A stretch of DNA of 64,000 nucleotides from Cyanoderma ruficeps (Eukaryota; Chordata; Aves; Passeriformes; Timaliidae). The position numbers were made by a program, and so were the translations under genes. Where the stretch lies: contig VZDJ01007753.1 in the NCBI GenBank assembly GCA_008694505.1, forward strand, positions 14,915,003 to 14,979,002. Direction: 5' to 3'. Of this stretch, positions 1 to 12,739 are shown piece by piece. The notes under the pieces were generated by a model. That model had not been told where the DNA came from, did no database searches, and saw only the letters and a list, made by a program, of their open reading frames with translations. Within the stretch, counting starts at the first letter, position 1, and each line of letters begins with the position of its first letter.

Positions 1-1402
1 ATACATCATGAACTTCTGTTATCAGTATGTTTTATTCACTTCTTAATAATTTTCCTAAAGTTTTGATCAAGAAACATTTTAAAAGAAGGAATTAAAAGGA
101 CAGTCTCTATGGTATCCTATTGGTAAATGTCCTTTTGCTTGGATTTCTAGTTAAAGCTTTTATTTCTATTATTTCTTTGTTGATTTCTAACTATTATACT
201 AATGTTGACTTTAATCAGCTTCCTAAAGTTTCCACAGTGACTGAAGTTCTGATTAGATATTCTCCCTTTGCTAACAATACACAGTTGTTCACAGGCCTTG
301 GTTGTGTTACTTTCTTTGATGACCTTCACTTTTCAACTTCTGCATGCCAAGATTGTGGCTGCTGGGGCTTTTTTTTGTCCCTGACCTAAAGTGCGTGTAG
401 GATTGTTGTTTTTAACTCTGATAATGCAGCTTCTCATATTGGTGTCTGATAATACATAATTATGTGACTTTGAAATGCAGGTCTTCTGCTGTTCAAATGT
501 CAAAATCAAGTTTACAAACCTTAGTGGCTTTGTTTTTATTTTAAATCTCCTCTTTTTGATTCCAATAGGTAACAAATGTAAAAAATACACTGCCTCTAGT
601 GTCCTCTTGGATGAGCTTGGATGTCTTCACTGCAGCCCTAACTGATTTCTAGCAATATATCAACCAAAACATTACTTTCACAATTTGCTTCTGAAATTCC
701 ATTCGTCCAAAGTGGGACTGTGGTGGACCTTGCAAGCTGTACTGCATCATAAACTTGCTTGCCCATAAAAACTGTTTTCTTCGACATTTACTCCCTTTCT
801 AAATCTTGCAAGCTTATAGCTTATTGTCAGTAGCTTTTTGCAAGATTTTGAATTTTATGCATGTACACATGTATAAATAATCATAGGTATTCATTAAAAA
901 TGTGTATATACACACACATACATATAGAATGTGTGTGTCTTGGTATGCAGATAACTTATGTGTTTCAAAACTCTCAGCTTCTTCCTCTTGTAAGTCTTTA
1001 AGGTCTAGCATTCTGTTAGTTGTCTTTCAGTTTTTCTTAATGTGAATTTTAAACCTAATGAAATGCTTTACTCCAGAATCCAGATCTAAAGTAAATCATT
1101 GCTGTTGGTGAAGAAATCTCTAGCTTATTGCATCCAAATATATTTGCTTTTCAAAATAATAAGAAAGGCAGTTCTTTGTAATTTCTAATATTACTGACTG
1201 CTGTTGATGCTGGCTTGAAACTTGAAGCATTATACCAGCAAGGTATTTTAGTACAGTTTTTATATGTATTGTGAACATCTTTCATACAGTAAATCTTTCT
1301 ACCTGTAATAAAAGTAGAATGCAGAACCTTCTATATTCTGGCACACTGCTTACATTCCTTGGAGGTGACTAAATTTGTCTTCATGTTTCTAAAACCTTTC
1401 AG
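1..1402 (+). other. NUSAP1 intron, no exon seen
   Basis: This is AT-rich sequence that reads as the intron upstream of the first NUSAP1 exon visible in the window. It ends in a pyrimidine-rich tract and AG at 1401-1402. I found no earlier NUSAP1 exon, so the N-terminal part of that gene should lie to the left of the window. A short CA/TA-rich stretch lies near 905-935. The small open frames here look like chance. Confidence 0.6.
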
Positions 1403-3892
1403 GTTCTCGGAAGCCACAAAAGATAATGAGCACAAACGCTCTCTTACCAAGACTCCATCTAGAATGTCTCCACACATGGAGATCTGCACACCTGACACTC
1501 AAAAGAGCTGCAAATTAATAAGTCAGAAGAACAGTAAGGGAAATGCAAGAAATAATGATCTGACTGCATCAAAGGGTAAAGTGGACGGTGAATATTTGGC
1601 TCTTTCAGATAAAGACTTTTGTCTTACTGAATTACTATGCAAGTTTTTTGCAATCAAATGCCATGTAGATCCAGGTTTTAATTTAATTCTCTAATTTATG
1701 ACTAGTTCTTCAGAAACTGCAGTAGTTTCTTTATTTCATTTGTTTTCCAGTGGTTTGGCTGAAATGTTTAGGTGCCATGACTTAGACATGTATTACCCAG
1801 CTACCTACAGAAAAGAGGATAGAAAATCTTCTAGACCTTTAGGGACTACACAGCAAAAGATTCATAGAGCAGATACAGGGACAACCCCGTCTGCACAGAG
1901 AGGAATTCCTGACACCTTCTCAGATGTCTCATTCTCCTTGTGGGGTTAGCATGCATCAGAATTCTAGCTGTGCTTTAGGACAACCCATTATCAGCTTCAG
2001 CACCCTGACCAGCTCAGGAACTAAAATTAAGAAAAATCAGGAGTCTTCCGATTACTAACAATCTCTGCAGCAGCACAGCTCTGCTATCCAGCCATTGATA
2101 CCCTTAGCATCACAGGCATATTTGCACAGGTCAAGAACCCAGAGCTTCCTGGTTTGCTGTATAATAACATTGATAGTTTTAAGGGGCAAGCAAAGTTCCA
2201 TGCTGAAAGCTGGCCTGTTCTGAAGGAATGCTTCTTTGTTTAACGTGAAAAACCACTCAGTTCCAAATAGGCATAGAAGAAACACAATTTGCCTTGAAGG
2301 ACTAGAAAAACACATGGGATTGTATGTGCTCTTCCATAGTATAATCATAGCTAAAGGGCCAAGTACTCTACAACTCTTGCCCTCTCTAATTTCATGTGAG
2401 CTGTGTTTGTGCAATTCTATCTTTAGAGGTAGCAGCAGGGGCATTTAATGGCTCTTTGCTCTTGGTAATTGTAGTTTGGTCTTCACAGGCACTTTCCAAC
2501 TTTCTGTGTACATTGGTGCTCTTGCTACTCTAATTATGGTATCTTGATGCCTTTTGTAGTTCTTACCCCCTTCAAGTTTGGAGCTCAACCTGCAGAACCC
2601 ACAAGTGGAAAGAAGACATTTGATCTCAAAGCAAGTCTCTCTCGGCCACTTCGCTATCAGCCACACAAAGGTACCGTGACCCTGTGCACGCTGTGTTGGT
2701 CACGCCCCTTACACCCAGCTGCTCCTCCTACAGGGGTGCATTGATACCAAACAGCGAGGGCAAAGTTTACAGTCTCTTTTCCTGGCCCTTTTCCTTTTTC
2801 TCTGGGTTCCCACACAGTCTGATGTTAAATTTCTTCATAATATATGCTTTAAGAGCCTCCCTACTGAAGATTAAGATTTTGTTACCAAAAGCCCATAAGT
2901 ATAAGATTAAATATCCTTGTATTCCACTGAATAAATGTATGTACAGGAAATATGAAATATTCATTACACAATGGGTTTTTTAATCTCACTTGAGACGCTG
3001 AACTTTGCATGGTGAGTGTTACTTCTAAGTACAGTCACCTGTTACTACCTACAGAAGAATTACTTGTAGGGAATGGGCTGGTGAAACTGATAGTACAGCC
3101 TAAAGAGGCATTTCATCTTCAAGGCAACCAGCAAGAAACAGGCTAGCTAGGATAAATTCATGATAAGAAGTTAAGAACACAATTACTAAACTATTAATCT
3201 AGTCTCTCTTTTTGCCCCTAATTTGTAGGACGACTGAAACCATGGGGAGAATTTAAAGAAAATGCTATTCTCAGTAAATCTGGTGGTAGCAATATCTGTT
3301 CACATAGGAAAGATTACAAACAGCCACATCTCCAGACAAGGTTAGTACACCACGTGTCTTTTTATGAATAGTGTTACTTAAAATAATGTGATTCATTCTT
3401 CTTCTTAGGATTTAAATGTAGTTTTGGAAAGAATACTTTTGTATTAAAGCCATTTTTCCTTCCAATAACTGTTCAGTTTTGGGAAGAAACAAAAAATGCT
3501 CTTCTGAATTTGTTGACTTTTTTTCTATGAAAGGTAATAGTGCCAGAGTTCAGAGATTTATCTTAATCTTGGAAGAAGCTGTCAATATTGACAAGCTGTT
3601 ACCTTGAGTGTTAGACCTGTGTGTCTGAGAGAAGTATTTGCCTGAATATTTGGGTTCAGTCCATAATTGTACTGTTATCTCTACCTATGGCAAAGGCAGC
3701 ACACTGATTAAACTTGTGTTAAGCTGGGATCAGTTTCAGATTCCTTTGGTTGCTTGTGTCTCTACCTCTAATAAAACTTGACGTGGTCTCTTTTTCTCCT
3801 CCAGGGAAGAAAGGCGCGAGATGCTTGAGCAAGACAGAAAGAAGAAAAAGGCTCACACTCTTGGAAAACGTAGAGGCCTGTCTGCATGTTAG
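1403..3892 (+). CDS. NUSAP1: NUSAP1 C-terminal part (last four coding exons)
   Basis: Nucleolar and spindle-associated protein 1 binds and bundles microtubules around mitotic chromosomes. Four exons are seen: 1403-1575, 2560-2670, 3229-3340 and 3805-3892 (stop TAG 3890-3892). All junctions are AG/GT and the phases join exactly, giving about 160 residues. Diagnostic peptides are [35 protein letters not shown] and [12 protein letters not shown], which I recognise as vertebrate NUSAP1. A KEN triplet (3255-3263) matches the APC/C degron reported in the mammalian protein. The tail, rich in Arg, Lys and Glu, corresponds to the charged helical microtubule-binding end, and the protein finishes in [10 protein letters not shown], shorter and less acidic than the human end as I recall it. 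The 5' exons are outside the window. The gene converges on NDUFAF1. Identity is near certain; exon edges are inferred from splice consensus. Confidence 0.95.
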
Positions 3893-4685
3893 GGCAAATA
3901 AGAAGTACCCAAGACATGACTGTAAATATTGTTCCTCTCATGTAAAGGCTTGTGCTGTCTGTGTATGGTTCATGTTGCTATTAGCTAGTGGAATCCATAG
4001 AGCAATTAATGAGACCTTGTAATGTGCCCTGAGCATAATGTTTCTGTGATCCATTTCTCCACTGAGATGAGATTTCTAAACTTTCAGGGGCTTAGAACCC
4101 TTGTTGCTTCATAGTATTTTCATTTAACTAACTTACTTGACTAAAAGTTGTTAAAGAAGAAAATATAAATGGAAGAAAGATGCTCAAGAAGCCTCCTTGC
4201 AACTTAGTGTAGACTTGTGGATCAGAATACACTTCTTGTATGCTAGAATGCAGACTTTGGATAGCAAGCTTCAAAATGACCAGAGCTGGAAGTACCTGCT
4301 TGCCCTGTTCTCCAGATCAATCCTTAAATTTTCTAAGTTACAGCAATTATTCAGCATTTCTAATTGCATCCTTATGGAATAGAATTTCAGAGAAGAAAAA
4401 ATATGCAAGCTCTGTGGAAAACTACTGCAGACCGTAACTGTAAACTTAACTTTCTAAAAAAACTCTCTTGCTTGTCACCTCTAAGATGCCTAAAAGAGGT
4501 TATAATAGTGTTGATGCACATTCAATAGCTTGGTTTTAAAAGCAGTTGTTGTTTTGATATTAAAAAAATACATAGAAAAATTGTCTGGATTTGTTAGGGA
4601 TAGAACTAGAAAGGTAATTTAGCAGTCGTAATCTCAGTTATAAAAGCATTTCTTTTAAATAAATTTAACGGGGGAAATATTTTGA
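3893..4685 (+). other. NUSAP1: NUSAP1 3' UTR (predicted)
   Basis: The final NUSAP1 exon probably continues past the stop as an untranslated region. Candidate poly(A) signals are ATTAAA at about 4558 and AATAAA at 4658-4663. I place the end just after the second. Short open frames inside (4197-4437) have no recognisable content. The true cleavage site cannot be fixed from sequence alone. Confidence 0.5.
4658..4663 (+). terminator. NUSAP1: AATAAA poly(A) signal, probably NUSAP1
   Basis: This is a canonical hexamer about 770 bases after the NUSAP1 stop codon. A T/G-rich stretch (around 4680-4700) follows within 40 bases, as expected for a downstream element. An upstream ATTAAA near 4558 is an alternative. 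Confidence 0.5.
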
Positions 4686-4689
4686 TGTG

Positions 4690-5600
4690 TCCTGTTTATC
4701 ACTGGCCTTATCCTTTAATACAGTACATGTAACTGCTTCCTCACTGTAGCACTCTTTGTTCACACTTGTATTTACTGCTGTGTTTTCCTGTGCCAAGTTT
4801 TCCTCACCAACTCACCTGCCTCCCACTCCATGTAAGATGTTTGCTCTGGTATCTTTAGAAACAATAACCCTCATCCTTCTTCTGCAGTTAAGCTGTTGAA
4901 TTCTGTGCAACAGGAAAATGATAGTACAAGATCGTGTTTCAGCTTGCTTCATTGTGGTCTCTTCCATATAAAATACAGGTACACTTAATGTTTCTACAGT
5001 ATACTTGAAGAAGGTCAGTGTGGGTGGAGGAGGTCGGTGCTTTGATTACTTAAATTTATTAAACTGGATTTCTCTGAAAAAGGGAGGTTTTAAGGTTCTG
5101 TGCCACCAGTTGAGGCTGTGAATTCTTGCAACACAGCTGAGTCAGGCCGACTGCACAGAGCAGAAGTGGGATCTGCTCTGCCCTGTCAAGGTGCTAAGTA
5201 AGCCAAGCTGTGCCTCCTCAGGAAGCAGAGCTGGGGCTTTCCTCCCAGCCCTCCTTTGGAGCATTACTTCTTTCTGACAACCCTGGCTCTGTAACATTGT
5301 AGGATTATCCTCTACAGCTCTAAAGGAAAAGTCAAGCCTGCTGCTTGGTTCCATTTTGGCAGTGGCAGCTTTTTCTTTTTTTAGCTATCTAGAGGAGCCA
5401 AAGCTAAAGGTTGAAGTACTTCTGCCTTTTCCACTTCTGGTGCTGCTCTTTGTACATTTCAATAGCTGAGTCACACTTAAGCACCAGTCCTCAGAGTATT
5501 ACCTCTCATACCCTTTTCAGTTTAAAACTAGCAGATCCAAGTCTTTTACAATTGTAAACAAATGACATAACGTAGAAAATGAAAGTGTTGGATAAAAAGA
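4690..5600. other. Gap between convergent NUSAP1 and NDUFAF1
   Basis: About 0.9 kb separates the two predicted 3' ends. I see no exon, no recognisable transposon and no RNA gene. The stretch 5100-5360 is richer in G and C than its surroundings and carries a 70-codon minus-strand open frame with no family resemblance. Read-through transcripts from the two genes could overlap here. Confidence 0.5.
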
Positions 5601-5623
5601 GAACAACAAACTCATTAAATACT

Positions 5624-5629
5624 TTTATT
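5624..5629 (-). terminator. NDUFAF1: AATAAA poly(A) signal of NDUFAF1
   Basis: The plus strand reads TTTATT, giving AATAAA on the minus strand about 285 bases beyond the NDUFAF1 stop codon. This implies a compact 3' UTR of roughly 5600-5910. No competing canonical hexamer is better placed. Confidence 0.6.
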
Positions 5630-5910
5630 TCAGTAAAGGTCAGGACAGAAGCCAAAACTTATCCAGGGAAGAGTTAGTGCTTTGTGAGAACATCACAACT
5701 GCTCTCAGGCTACACTGCAGTCTGTCTATGTACAATCTCGCCAGGCTTCTGTATTTGGGAGTTCAAGCGTGCCAGTGGTGTCACACTTAACGCACTTATC
5801 TCTTTAATGTTTACATAGGCTCTTCAAGTTGTTAAAAACCACGTGCTAAGAAGTATTTTATAAAAATAAACCAAATATCTGAAGAATTTTCCAAAGGACA
5901 CTAGTCCAAC

Positions 5911-8900
5911 TTAGACTGGAGTATTCTTGTCATATGTTTCGTAGGCAAACTCTTCTGTGTGAGCTCTGTCGTTTAGCAGACCAATAAAATCAATCTCCAG
6001 CTGGAATGGACCATCTACTTTATCTCCAATGGTGAATCCAAGGGTTCTAACCTAATTAAAAGACAGAGAGGGTAGAACAGTATTTGTAACATTGCAATCA
6101 AACTCAGTTCTATCTCCCACTTCTGTATTTTAACACACCAGTCAGCCATCTTCTTTAAACTGGTATTTGTTCAAACTGCAGCAGCATTTTTTAAGGCTTG
6201 AACTCTTCACTACCCCATTTTCAATACAGACCGCAGTGGAAATGACTCCACATTTGCCTTTATACCACTGTGTTAATAAACCCTTGATTTAAAATGGCCA
6301 GAGTCTAAAGCAACAGTTACTTTTATCCTGCATGGTTTGTGTACAGCCACTTTCACCACAATTGGGTTTCTAAACACATTTTCGTACAGTCACAATTCTT
6401 TCACGAATGGGAAAAACAAAGATGCAATTAAGGATGGAAGGGATCATCCTAGATAAAGTGATACACAATCTACTCAGTGAAAACACCCAACCAGACATTT
6501 TACAACTTAAAATTAAGTTGGCATGAAACTTAATTACTGAGTTTAATAGTAAGATGAGGTTCTTAGCCACAGTTTTCCAATTAGAATAATGTTCTTAAAT
6601 ATGAGAACAAATCTGTGCAGGTCAGGCGTGCTTTCTGTTCTTCTGTGGCTTGCAGGAATCCTTCCTCAGCTCTCACAGGTTACAGAACACCTCCGTTGTT
6701 TACAGCTCAGTCAACTCACCAATGCAGGTCACCTCATGAACTGAGCTGCCCCAAAGCCCTGCTGGAAGTGCAGCTCTGAGCAGGGCCCGTGATTTTAAGG
6801 ACTGCTCTAAGTGCAGGAAAATAATACGTTGGATGTGTCACATGAATCCATGTGGACTGAGTCTAAATATATATTGCAAATATATGCTAAATATCTAACA
6901 GAAAAAAGCTAGATGAATGCACTGACACTCTGGACTTTTCTAAAGCTTTCAATGCTATTCCCTCCCCAACAGCAAGCTCTACAAGTAGCCCCTTGGCTTT
7001 TGGAGCCCAGAAAGTTTTTAAAGCTCCTTTTTTCCAAATCACATTGTTACAGATAATCTACAGGAGTCATCTAAACTCTGCTCTGAAGAATCTATTCCTT
7101 TGCAAGCCCTAGATACAGTGAATGTTTCTTGCCTTTTTTATTCCTATTTAACAGTTATTTTCTACCTTTCCAGGTTCCTAGGAAAACATACATTAGTACT
7201 ATAAGGGCCACTCATTTAAGAGTTGGACTTGATGGTCCCTGTGGGTCCCGTCCAACTCCAGATATTCTGTGTGTGACCAAGACATTTTACTAAGATTTCT
7301 TAAACTACCTTCACACTGCTTCCCTGATTTTTGGGTTTCTTTAAAATATGTTAGTAAAATTACACTGCTAGTGCATAATTTTTACTATCAAATGCTACAC
7401 ATAAAATGATCAAGTACTGACTTGTCCCTTTAACTCCTAGTAAATATTTTTAAATACCCCATATACAACTTTATGTTTTCATTTACCACACATGAGAATA
7501 AGTACCTTATAACATGAAGAGACCCTTCCACTACAAATTCACAAACATTAGAGAATTTGTAAATTATCTATATCAGGCCAATATCATCTCGAAGGAAATT
7601 CTGAATTTCTTACAGAGTAATTGTGTGTTCCTTATATCGCCTTTTCAAATGAAATTTCAAACAAAGGCGACAGAAAACTTGCCTTGTCTAACCAGACAGG
7701 ATGCTGGTTATCCTGGACTCTTCCCCGACTGGAGAAAAAGAATTTGGAGAATGGAATCTGACATAAACAAAACAAAACAAAATCAGACTTTAGTGTCACC
7801 AGTATATAAAACAGAAACCTAGGGGAAAGAAAATAACGTGTTAGTCAAGTAACACTCTGCTGTATCCGGTATTAGCATTAGTTGGCTACATAAAACTGGC
7901 ACAAAGAAATGGCCACATTAACCCTTTCAAGTGGCCACTCACAGCCAGCTGCAGGCATCACACAGGAGCATCCCCTGTCAGGACACCATGGAAGGCTGCA
8001 GCACACAAGGTGGCTGTTTACATCAGGATTATCTCCTTCCAATAACATGAAAACATAAAGCAGAAATTGCTGTAAAGTCCAGCATGGGTGCACAGCTCGC
8101 TGTACCCAGGCTGTGGATTTCACAGTGCAAACTTTGTACTCAGACATCAGTACCCCTAGCAGAGCACTTCAGGATAATGTAAAAATTTCTTTGAAAGAAG
8201 TGGGAGCAAGAAAGCAGGGCTGGCTGGTGGCTGGTGAGAGGAAAACATCCAAGCCAGCAATGACACTCCAACTTCCACCCTCCTGACTCCTCATCTGTGA
8301 AACAGCAGGCAGTTCCCACATGATTGGACAATGTTATCACGGAGCACTGAATACTAATGTCAAAGGATGTGCAAACCTCCCTATTGTTGTCATCATCATC
8401 AGACAATTACAAAAGATCCCGAAGTTGCACCAGAAAAGTGCTGTAAAAATATTATTCACACTTCTTAAAAATATTATTCGTCAAGGGTCACAAATGACAA
8501 ACCCCCAACTCCTGAGTCTGACTGACTCCAAAGAGGCTGGTGAGTTAAGCAAATCCTGTTGCATGGAACAAATCCTACATCAGCCTACACCCATCTGTAT
8601 TACAGATAAAATGGTTATCACAGAGAACATTCCAGGCAACACCTGCTAAGTTTCAATTGCTGCTCTATGCTATTACTCCAGTAAGGGCCAACAGCAGGCA
8701 TTCAGAGGAACTTTCAGTGGATCGATTCTTTAACACAATTGACACGGTGTGCCCTCCCCCAGTCCAGTTTTGGGAACTCCCAAGCCAAAAGTACACATGG
8801 AGTGGACAGCAACAGAAACAGGGAATGTTGGAAGAATTCCCCTTCCCATGTTTTGGCCAGGACCTCAAGACAGTCTCACTGGTTTGAAAGATCCATTATC

Positions 8901-11382
8901 TCACCTTTATTTCCTCCCAGTAGGGGCCTCCTCGGGTGAACATGAAGTAGCTGTAGAGGTCGTCCTTTTGATGAGAGAAGTAAGGGTCTGTATAAATGTT
9001 CACCATCCAAGGTCTGCCATCACCACGGACACGTAAATACAGAGTGTTGAAGTTTGACCAGTCATAATACTTCTTCCTGTTAAAAGATCCCTACAAATTA
9101 TTGATAAATGGAATTATTCCTCCTTAATAGAGGGACATTTTCATTATGAGAAACAGAACACTGTTGCTTTGATCACTGCCCTTGTTATTATGTCAGATAT
9201 TATCTACTGTAACACAGTGAACGCAGCTACTCTGTCGTCACCCCGGCTGCTGAGCTCACTGAATTTCCTTCAGCACGATATTAGAGACCACAAATTGCAA
9301 TATTGCCACTCTGAGGACTCACACTTTCATTATAAGCCACAATCTTGTAACTATCAGAAATCAGATCCTAGGACTGAATTCCTTAACAGGCAAGTACACA
9401 AATGCTACAGTGATAGAACAGCACTTATGTAGTTCACTAAGTTTAATATTCTGTGCTCAGTTCTAGATAATTCAGAAGTGATGACAGGAAATTGCAGCAG
9501 GGAAATAATTTATCCCCTTTGATAACTTCCTGACTGAAGGCTAATGAACACTGGGAGCATTTAACATTTTCCAACTTTTTTTTTTCATTAACTGTGTAAA
9601 ATAATAAGATTGCAAGCCTGTTTAATTCTTTATTGCATTTTTTCAAAGATGTGAAAAATCCTGATGTTGTCATTTGCATAATGGCATATCCACGAGTCTT
9701 CAGAGTGTCATACTGAGGTCACTTGGAGCAATAAGGGGCAGGGTCATTCTTGGCCAGAATTGCCAAGAAGTCAAAATTAGCACCAAAAATTCAGATGGTT
9801 CCCCTTTATTTTACAGCACTATTATGGTTACCTATCAGCCATCATTCTACCAACTCACAGAATAAGTAGATTATGAATATATAAATATAAGGCCTGGAGC
9901 TTCCTGATTTTATGGTTTTAACAGATTTGAGCCTTTCTACTTAAATGAAGATGGGACTGATACACTCCACTACTTCAGAGTTAGGAAGTGAAAGCTTGAG
10001 TCACATTTGCACAAGGCAGTAGCAGTCCTGAGAATTTAACTCAGACAAGACTCCACTTGTCATTACACTCATCTGATCCAATGTCACCATTTTAATCATT
10101 TATTCATATGTCTCTCATTTACCCATTGATTTTCCTTACTCGTATTCTCTGCTCCCCAAGATTCTGCCCCAGAAATTACTTCACCTGAGTACTTGTGTCA
10201 AGACACAAACAACAGAACACATTAAATATTTAAGGATTTTATCCAGTACGTGAAAATGTTGCTTTGCTTTTAAAGGTGCTTAGAAATAAGGGGTGAAACA
10301 AGCGGTATCCATGTTAAGCACACCCATTTCTGGTTCTATTTTGCTCAATTCTGAGCTATCAAAGACTTGTGTCTCACTTTTTCTGATGTACAGTAGGAGG
10401 CAGACCTTTAAAAAGTACATTTCAAAGCATTGTTTTCTGTTTCTGTGAGAAAATGGGTTCATTCACCCTAACCAAGTCTGATGAACAGACCAAGTTAAAG
10501 CCCAGAAAATTCTTACTTATGACACATTCAATTAACTTCAAATTTAGAAAGATGTCTATTTAATGATATCAATTTTGGATATAAAGATTCATTCCAGACC
10601 CTACATTGTAAGGATGCTGCAAACAGGTCTGTCTGTTATACATAAGTAAATGATCAAATATGTATTACTCCTTTTCTAAGAAAGGAAAACAAAATCCAAG
10701 AAAAAATTTAAGTTCCTTCCAGATCAAAGCAGGCACAGCAGCAACTACATCTCTGAGAGAAAATGCAGCACTCCTGAAAGTGATCAGCAGTGAAGAGCAG
10801 CCACTTGCTGTCACTGGGATTCTACAAACACCCTCAGATCCAGCAGCAGAAGCTGTGCAAACACAGAGCTGTACTCACCACTGCTGGTTTGGATCTCATG
10901 CTGCAATATCCACTGTATTTTGTCTCCCCATCACGAGGTACTTCTGTATTGAGGGTTCCATACAGCAGAGCAGCCTGGTTATTCCTACCCAATTTGATGT
11001 AAGCTTTACTCTTCCCTCCAATCTCCACATCAGAGGAAATAACCCATTTATTTAAATCTTCTTGGCTCCTAAACTGCCACAACACCCTTGTCTGTTCCAA
11101 CACGTGCTGCCTTAACGCATGGCCCCCAGGTCCTTGTAAGAAATCTTTGCTTTCCTCCTTCAGCAAGCTTAGCTGAGTCTTCAGGTGATCAATGCTCTTC
11201 TTAAAGCTGAAATCAACATTCTGCCAAGACAGCTTTTTCTTAGGCTCTGCCCCTGGCCTCCTGTAGCTGCTGTAGGATTTGGAATTGCTGAGAAGAGGCC
11301 CCAGGAAGGAGAGCAAAGCTCTGTGCCTGCAGCACCCACCGTGGAAGGAAGCACCATCCAGCAGCATCACAGCCAGAGCCAT
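5911..11382 (-). CDS. NDUFAF1: NDUFAF1, complex I assembly factor (CIA30)
   Basis: NDUFAF1 (CIA30) is a mitochondrial chaperone-like factor that acts with ECSIT and ACAD9 in assembling the complex I membrane arm. Coding exons, in gene order: 11382-10879, 9090-8905, 7757-7683 and 6051-5911. They total 906 bases, 301 residues, against about 327 in human. The ATG at 11382 has A at -3 and G at +4, and its MALAVMLL start resembles the human MALVHKLL start. Residues 1-45, basic and with few acidic residues, fit a mitochondrial presequence. The CIA30 domain runs from about 101 to 290, with [46 protein letters not shown] and [14 protein letters not shown]. The last intron starts with GC (7682-7681) in the context AAG/GCAAGT; the other coding introns are GT-AG. 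The gene is divergent from RTF1 and convergent with NUSAP1. Identity is very secure. Confidence 0.96.
6052..7682 (-). other. NDUFAF1: NDUFAF1 last intron, GC-AG type
   Basis: The intron separates the exons ending in WLDK and beginning VRTLGFT. On the minus strand the donor reads AAG/GCAAGT and the acceptor TTTAATTAG/G. No GT close by would keep both the frame and the conserved protein. The intron contains a short CR1 tail at 7219-7275 and nothing else I recognise. Confidence 0.8.
7219..7275 (+). mobile_element. CR1 3'-end fragment
   Basis: The stretch AGTTGGACTTGATGGTCCCT followed by TGGGTCCCGTCCAACTCCA is the conserved 3' untranslated end of an avian CR1 retrotransposon in the plus orientation. 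It is a very short, 5'-truncated and diverged copy inside an NDUFAF1 intron. Confidence 0.75.
7758..8904 (-). other. NDUFAF1: NDUFAF1 intron 3
   Basis: This GT-AG intron on the minus strand runs from the donor after WEEIK to the acceptor before IPFSKFF. The acceptor side carries a run of AAAAC units on the plus strand (about 7765-7785), which forms the polypyrimidine tract on the transcribed strand. I recognise no transposon or RNA gene in it. Confidence 0.65.
9091..10878 (-). other. NDUFAF1: NDUFAF1 intron 2
   Basis: This GT-AG intron on the minus strand joins RSKPAV to GSFNRKK. The acceptor used (TTTGTAG/GGA) is 12 bases before a second AG that would delete four residues; the first gives the better match to the family. 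Nothing else is recognised. Confidence 0.65.
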
Positions 11383-11391
11383 ACTGCTAAC

Positions 11392-12739
11392 CTGAAGAAT
11401 TCACGTCCAGTAAGGCAATTAATGGATTGAAAGTTAATTTAACAGCAAAACTAGTATGCAGAGCTGTCTTACTGTAGTTACTGTAGTTGATCTTCACCTT
11501 TAATGAAAAAGAGAAAAGATTACAAAAAATTGGATATGAGATGCTTGTGAAACTAAATTCTACAACAGATATTAGCTAGAAATCCAAGTCATTGGAAAAC
11601 AGAATGAAAAAATCCATCAGGAATGACACTTCCTCAGATGTCAAATTTACTTATTGACTTCCACCCCATGCTTTCCCCTCTCCCCATGCAAATAAGGAAA
11701 TCCAAGTAAACTACTTCAAATAAAAAGGAAAATAGAAAAGAAAACCCATTTCTCTCCTTCCCTTCCACTGTAAATAAATTTAGGTGTTATGAATAACACC
11801 AACAAAAACAACCCATATGTGTTTCTAAAAGAGGACACCTATACAACTAAAAAGTTTTATTCCCTGCATGAAAATCACAAATTCACAACAGATAGATGCT
11901 GCTGCCACACAGACAAATATGACAATCTCATCTGACACAGACTGACAAGACTTTTCAAATATGAAGTCCTGCAGCAGCCATACCACATTCCTCTTCCAAG
12001 TCATCCTCAATATGCCTGTTTTAAGATTATAGAGACATTTAAAAAGACCAAAAAGTTTAACATGAAAGACTGCAAGCCAACAGGATTTTTTAAAAATAAG
12101 ACTTCAGGAAAACTCTGCTCAATGCTCTGCACAGAGGCTATTTTCTCTTAGTTGTAAAATTAGTCAGGGGGGGTTTTGGGTTTGTTTTTTTCATGTCGCA
12201 CGCATTCAACTTCTCTGAGTTTTAAGAACGGAGCCAGACACTCCAATCGTATCCTCTGTCACCCGCCTTCCTTTACTCACTGTAAGATTTACTACTGTTA
12301 TTCTCACACTGTAATTAAGTTATGTCTAAAGCTACACTGAAGAAATTCACATTTTGCATTTTGCTCTATCGTGCATGTTACAAGATCGGAAGCAAGATCA
12401 CGATCAAGAAACCCTGTCTCCTCACTGCTTCACCCGACTACAAGAAGAGAACGGAGAATGTGAATACATTCTACTTCAGCCCGGTCTTTGTCCCTCGGCA
12501 AGGGTTTAGCAGCCCCCGGGGCAGCGCCAGCCCGGGCGCTGCGACGTCTCGGCTTCCGCCACGGCCCCGCTTGCGCCGCACCGCGGCCTGGGCACCGGGC
12601 CCGGATCCCGCCCGCACGACTAAGCCCGGCGGGCAGAGGCGAGGCCAGGACGGGGGGTGGCGGCCGAACCCCGTTCCCGCAGGGCCGCCTCGCTGCTCCC
12701 GCTCCGTGACCCACAGACGCCGGCGCCCACACCCCTCAC
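11392..12739 (-). other. NDUFAF1: NDUFAF1 intron 1 (5' UTR intron)
   Basis: On the minus strand a strong donor GAAG/GTGAGGGG lies at 12740/12739 inside the CpG island, and a strong acceptor TTCTTCAG/G precedes the start codon by nine bases (exon start 11391). I infer a noncoding first exon ending at 12740. The intron interior is AT-rich and otherwise featureless to me. Confidence 0.6.

Noticed and set aside
10660..11055. 131-codon plus-strand frame
   Set aside because: It partly overlaps NDUFAF1 exon 2 on the opposite strand and has no recognisable content.
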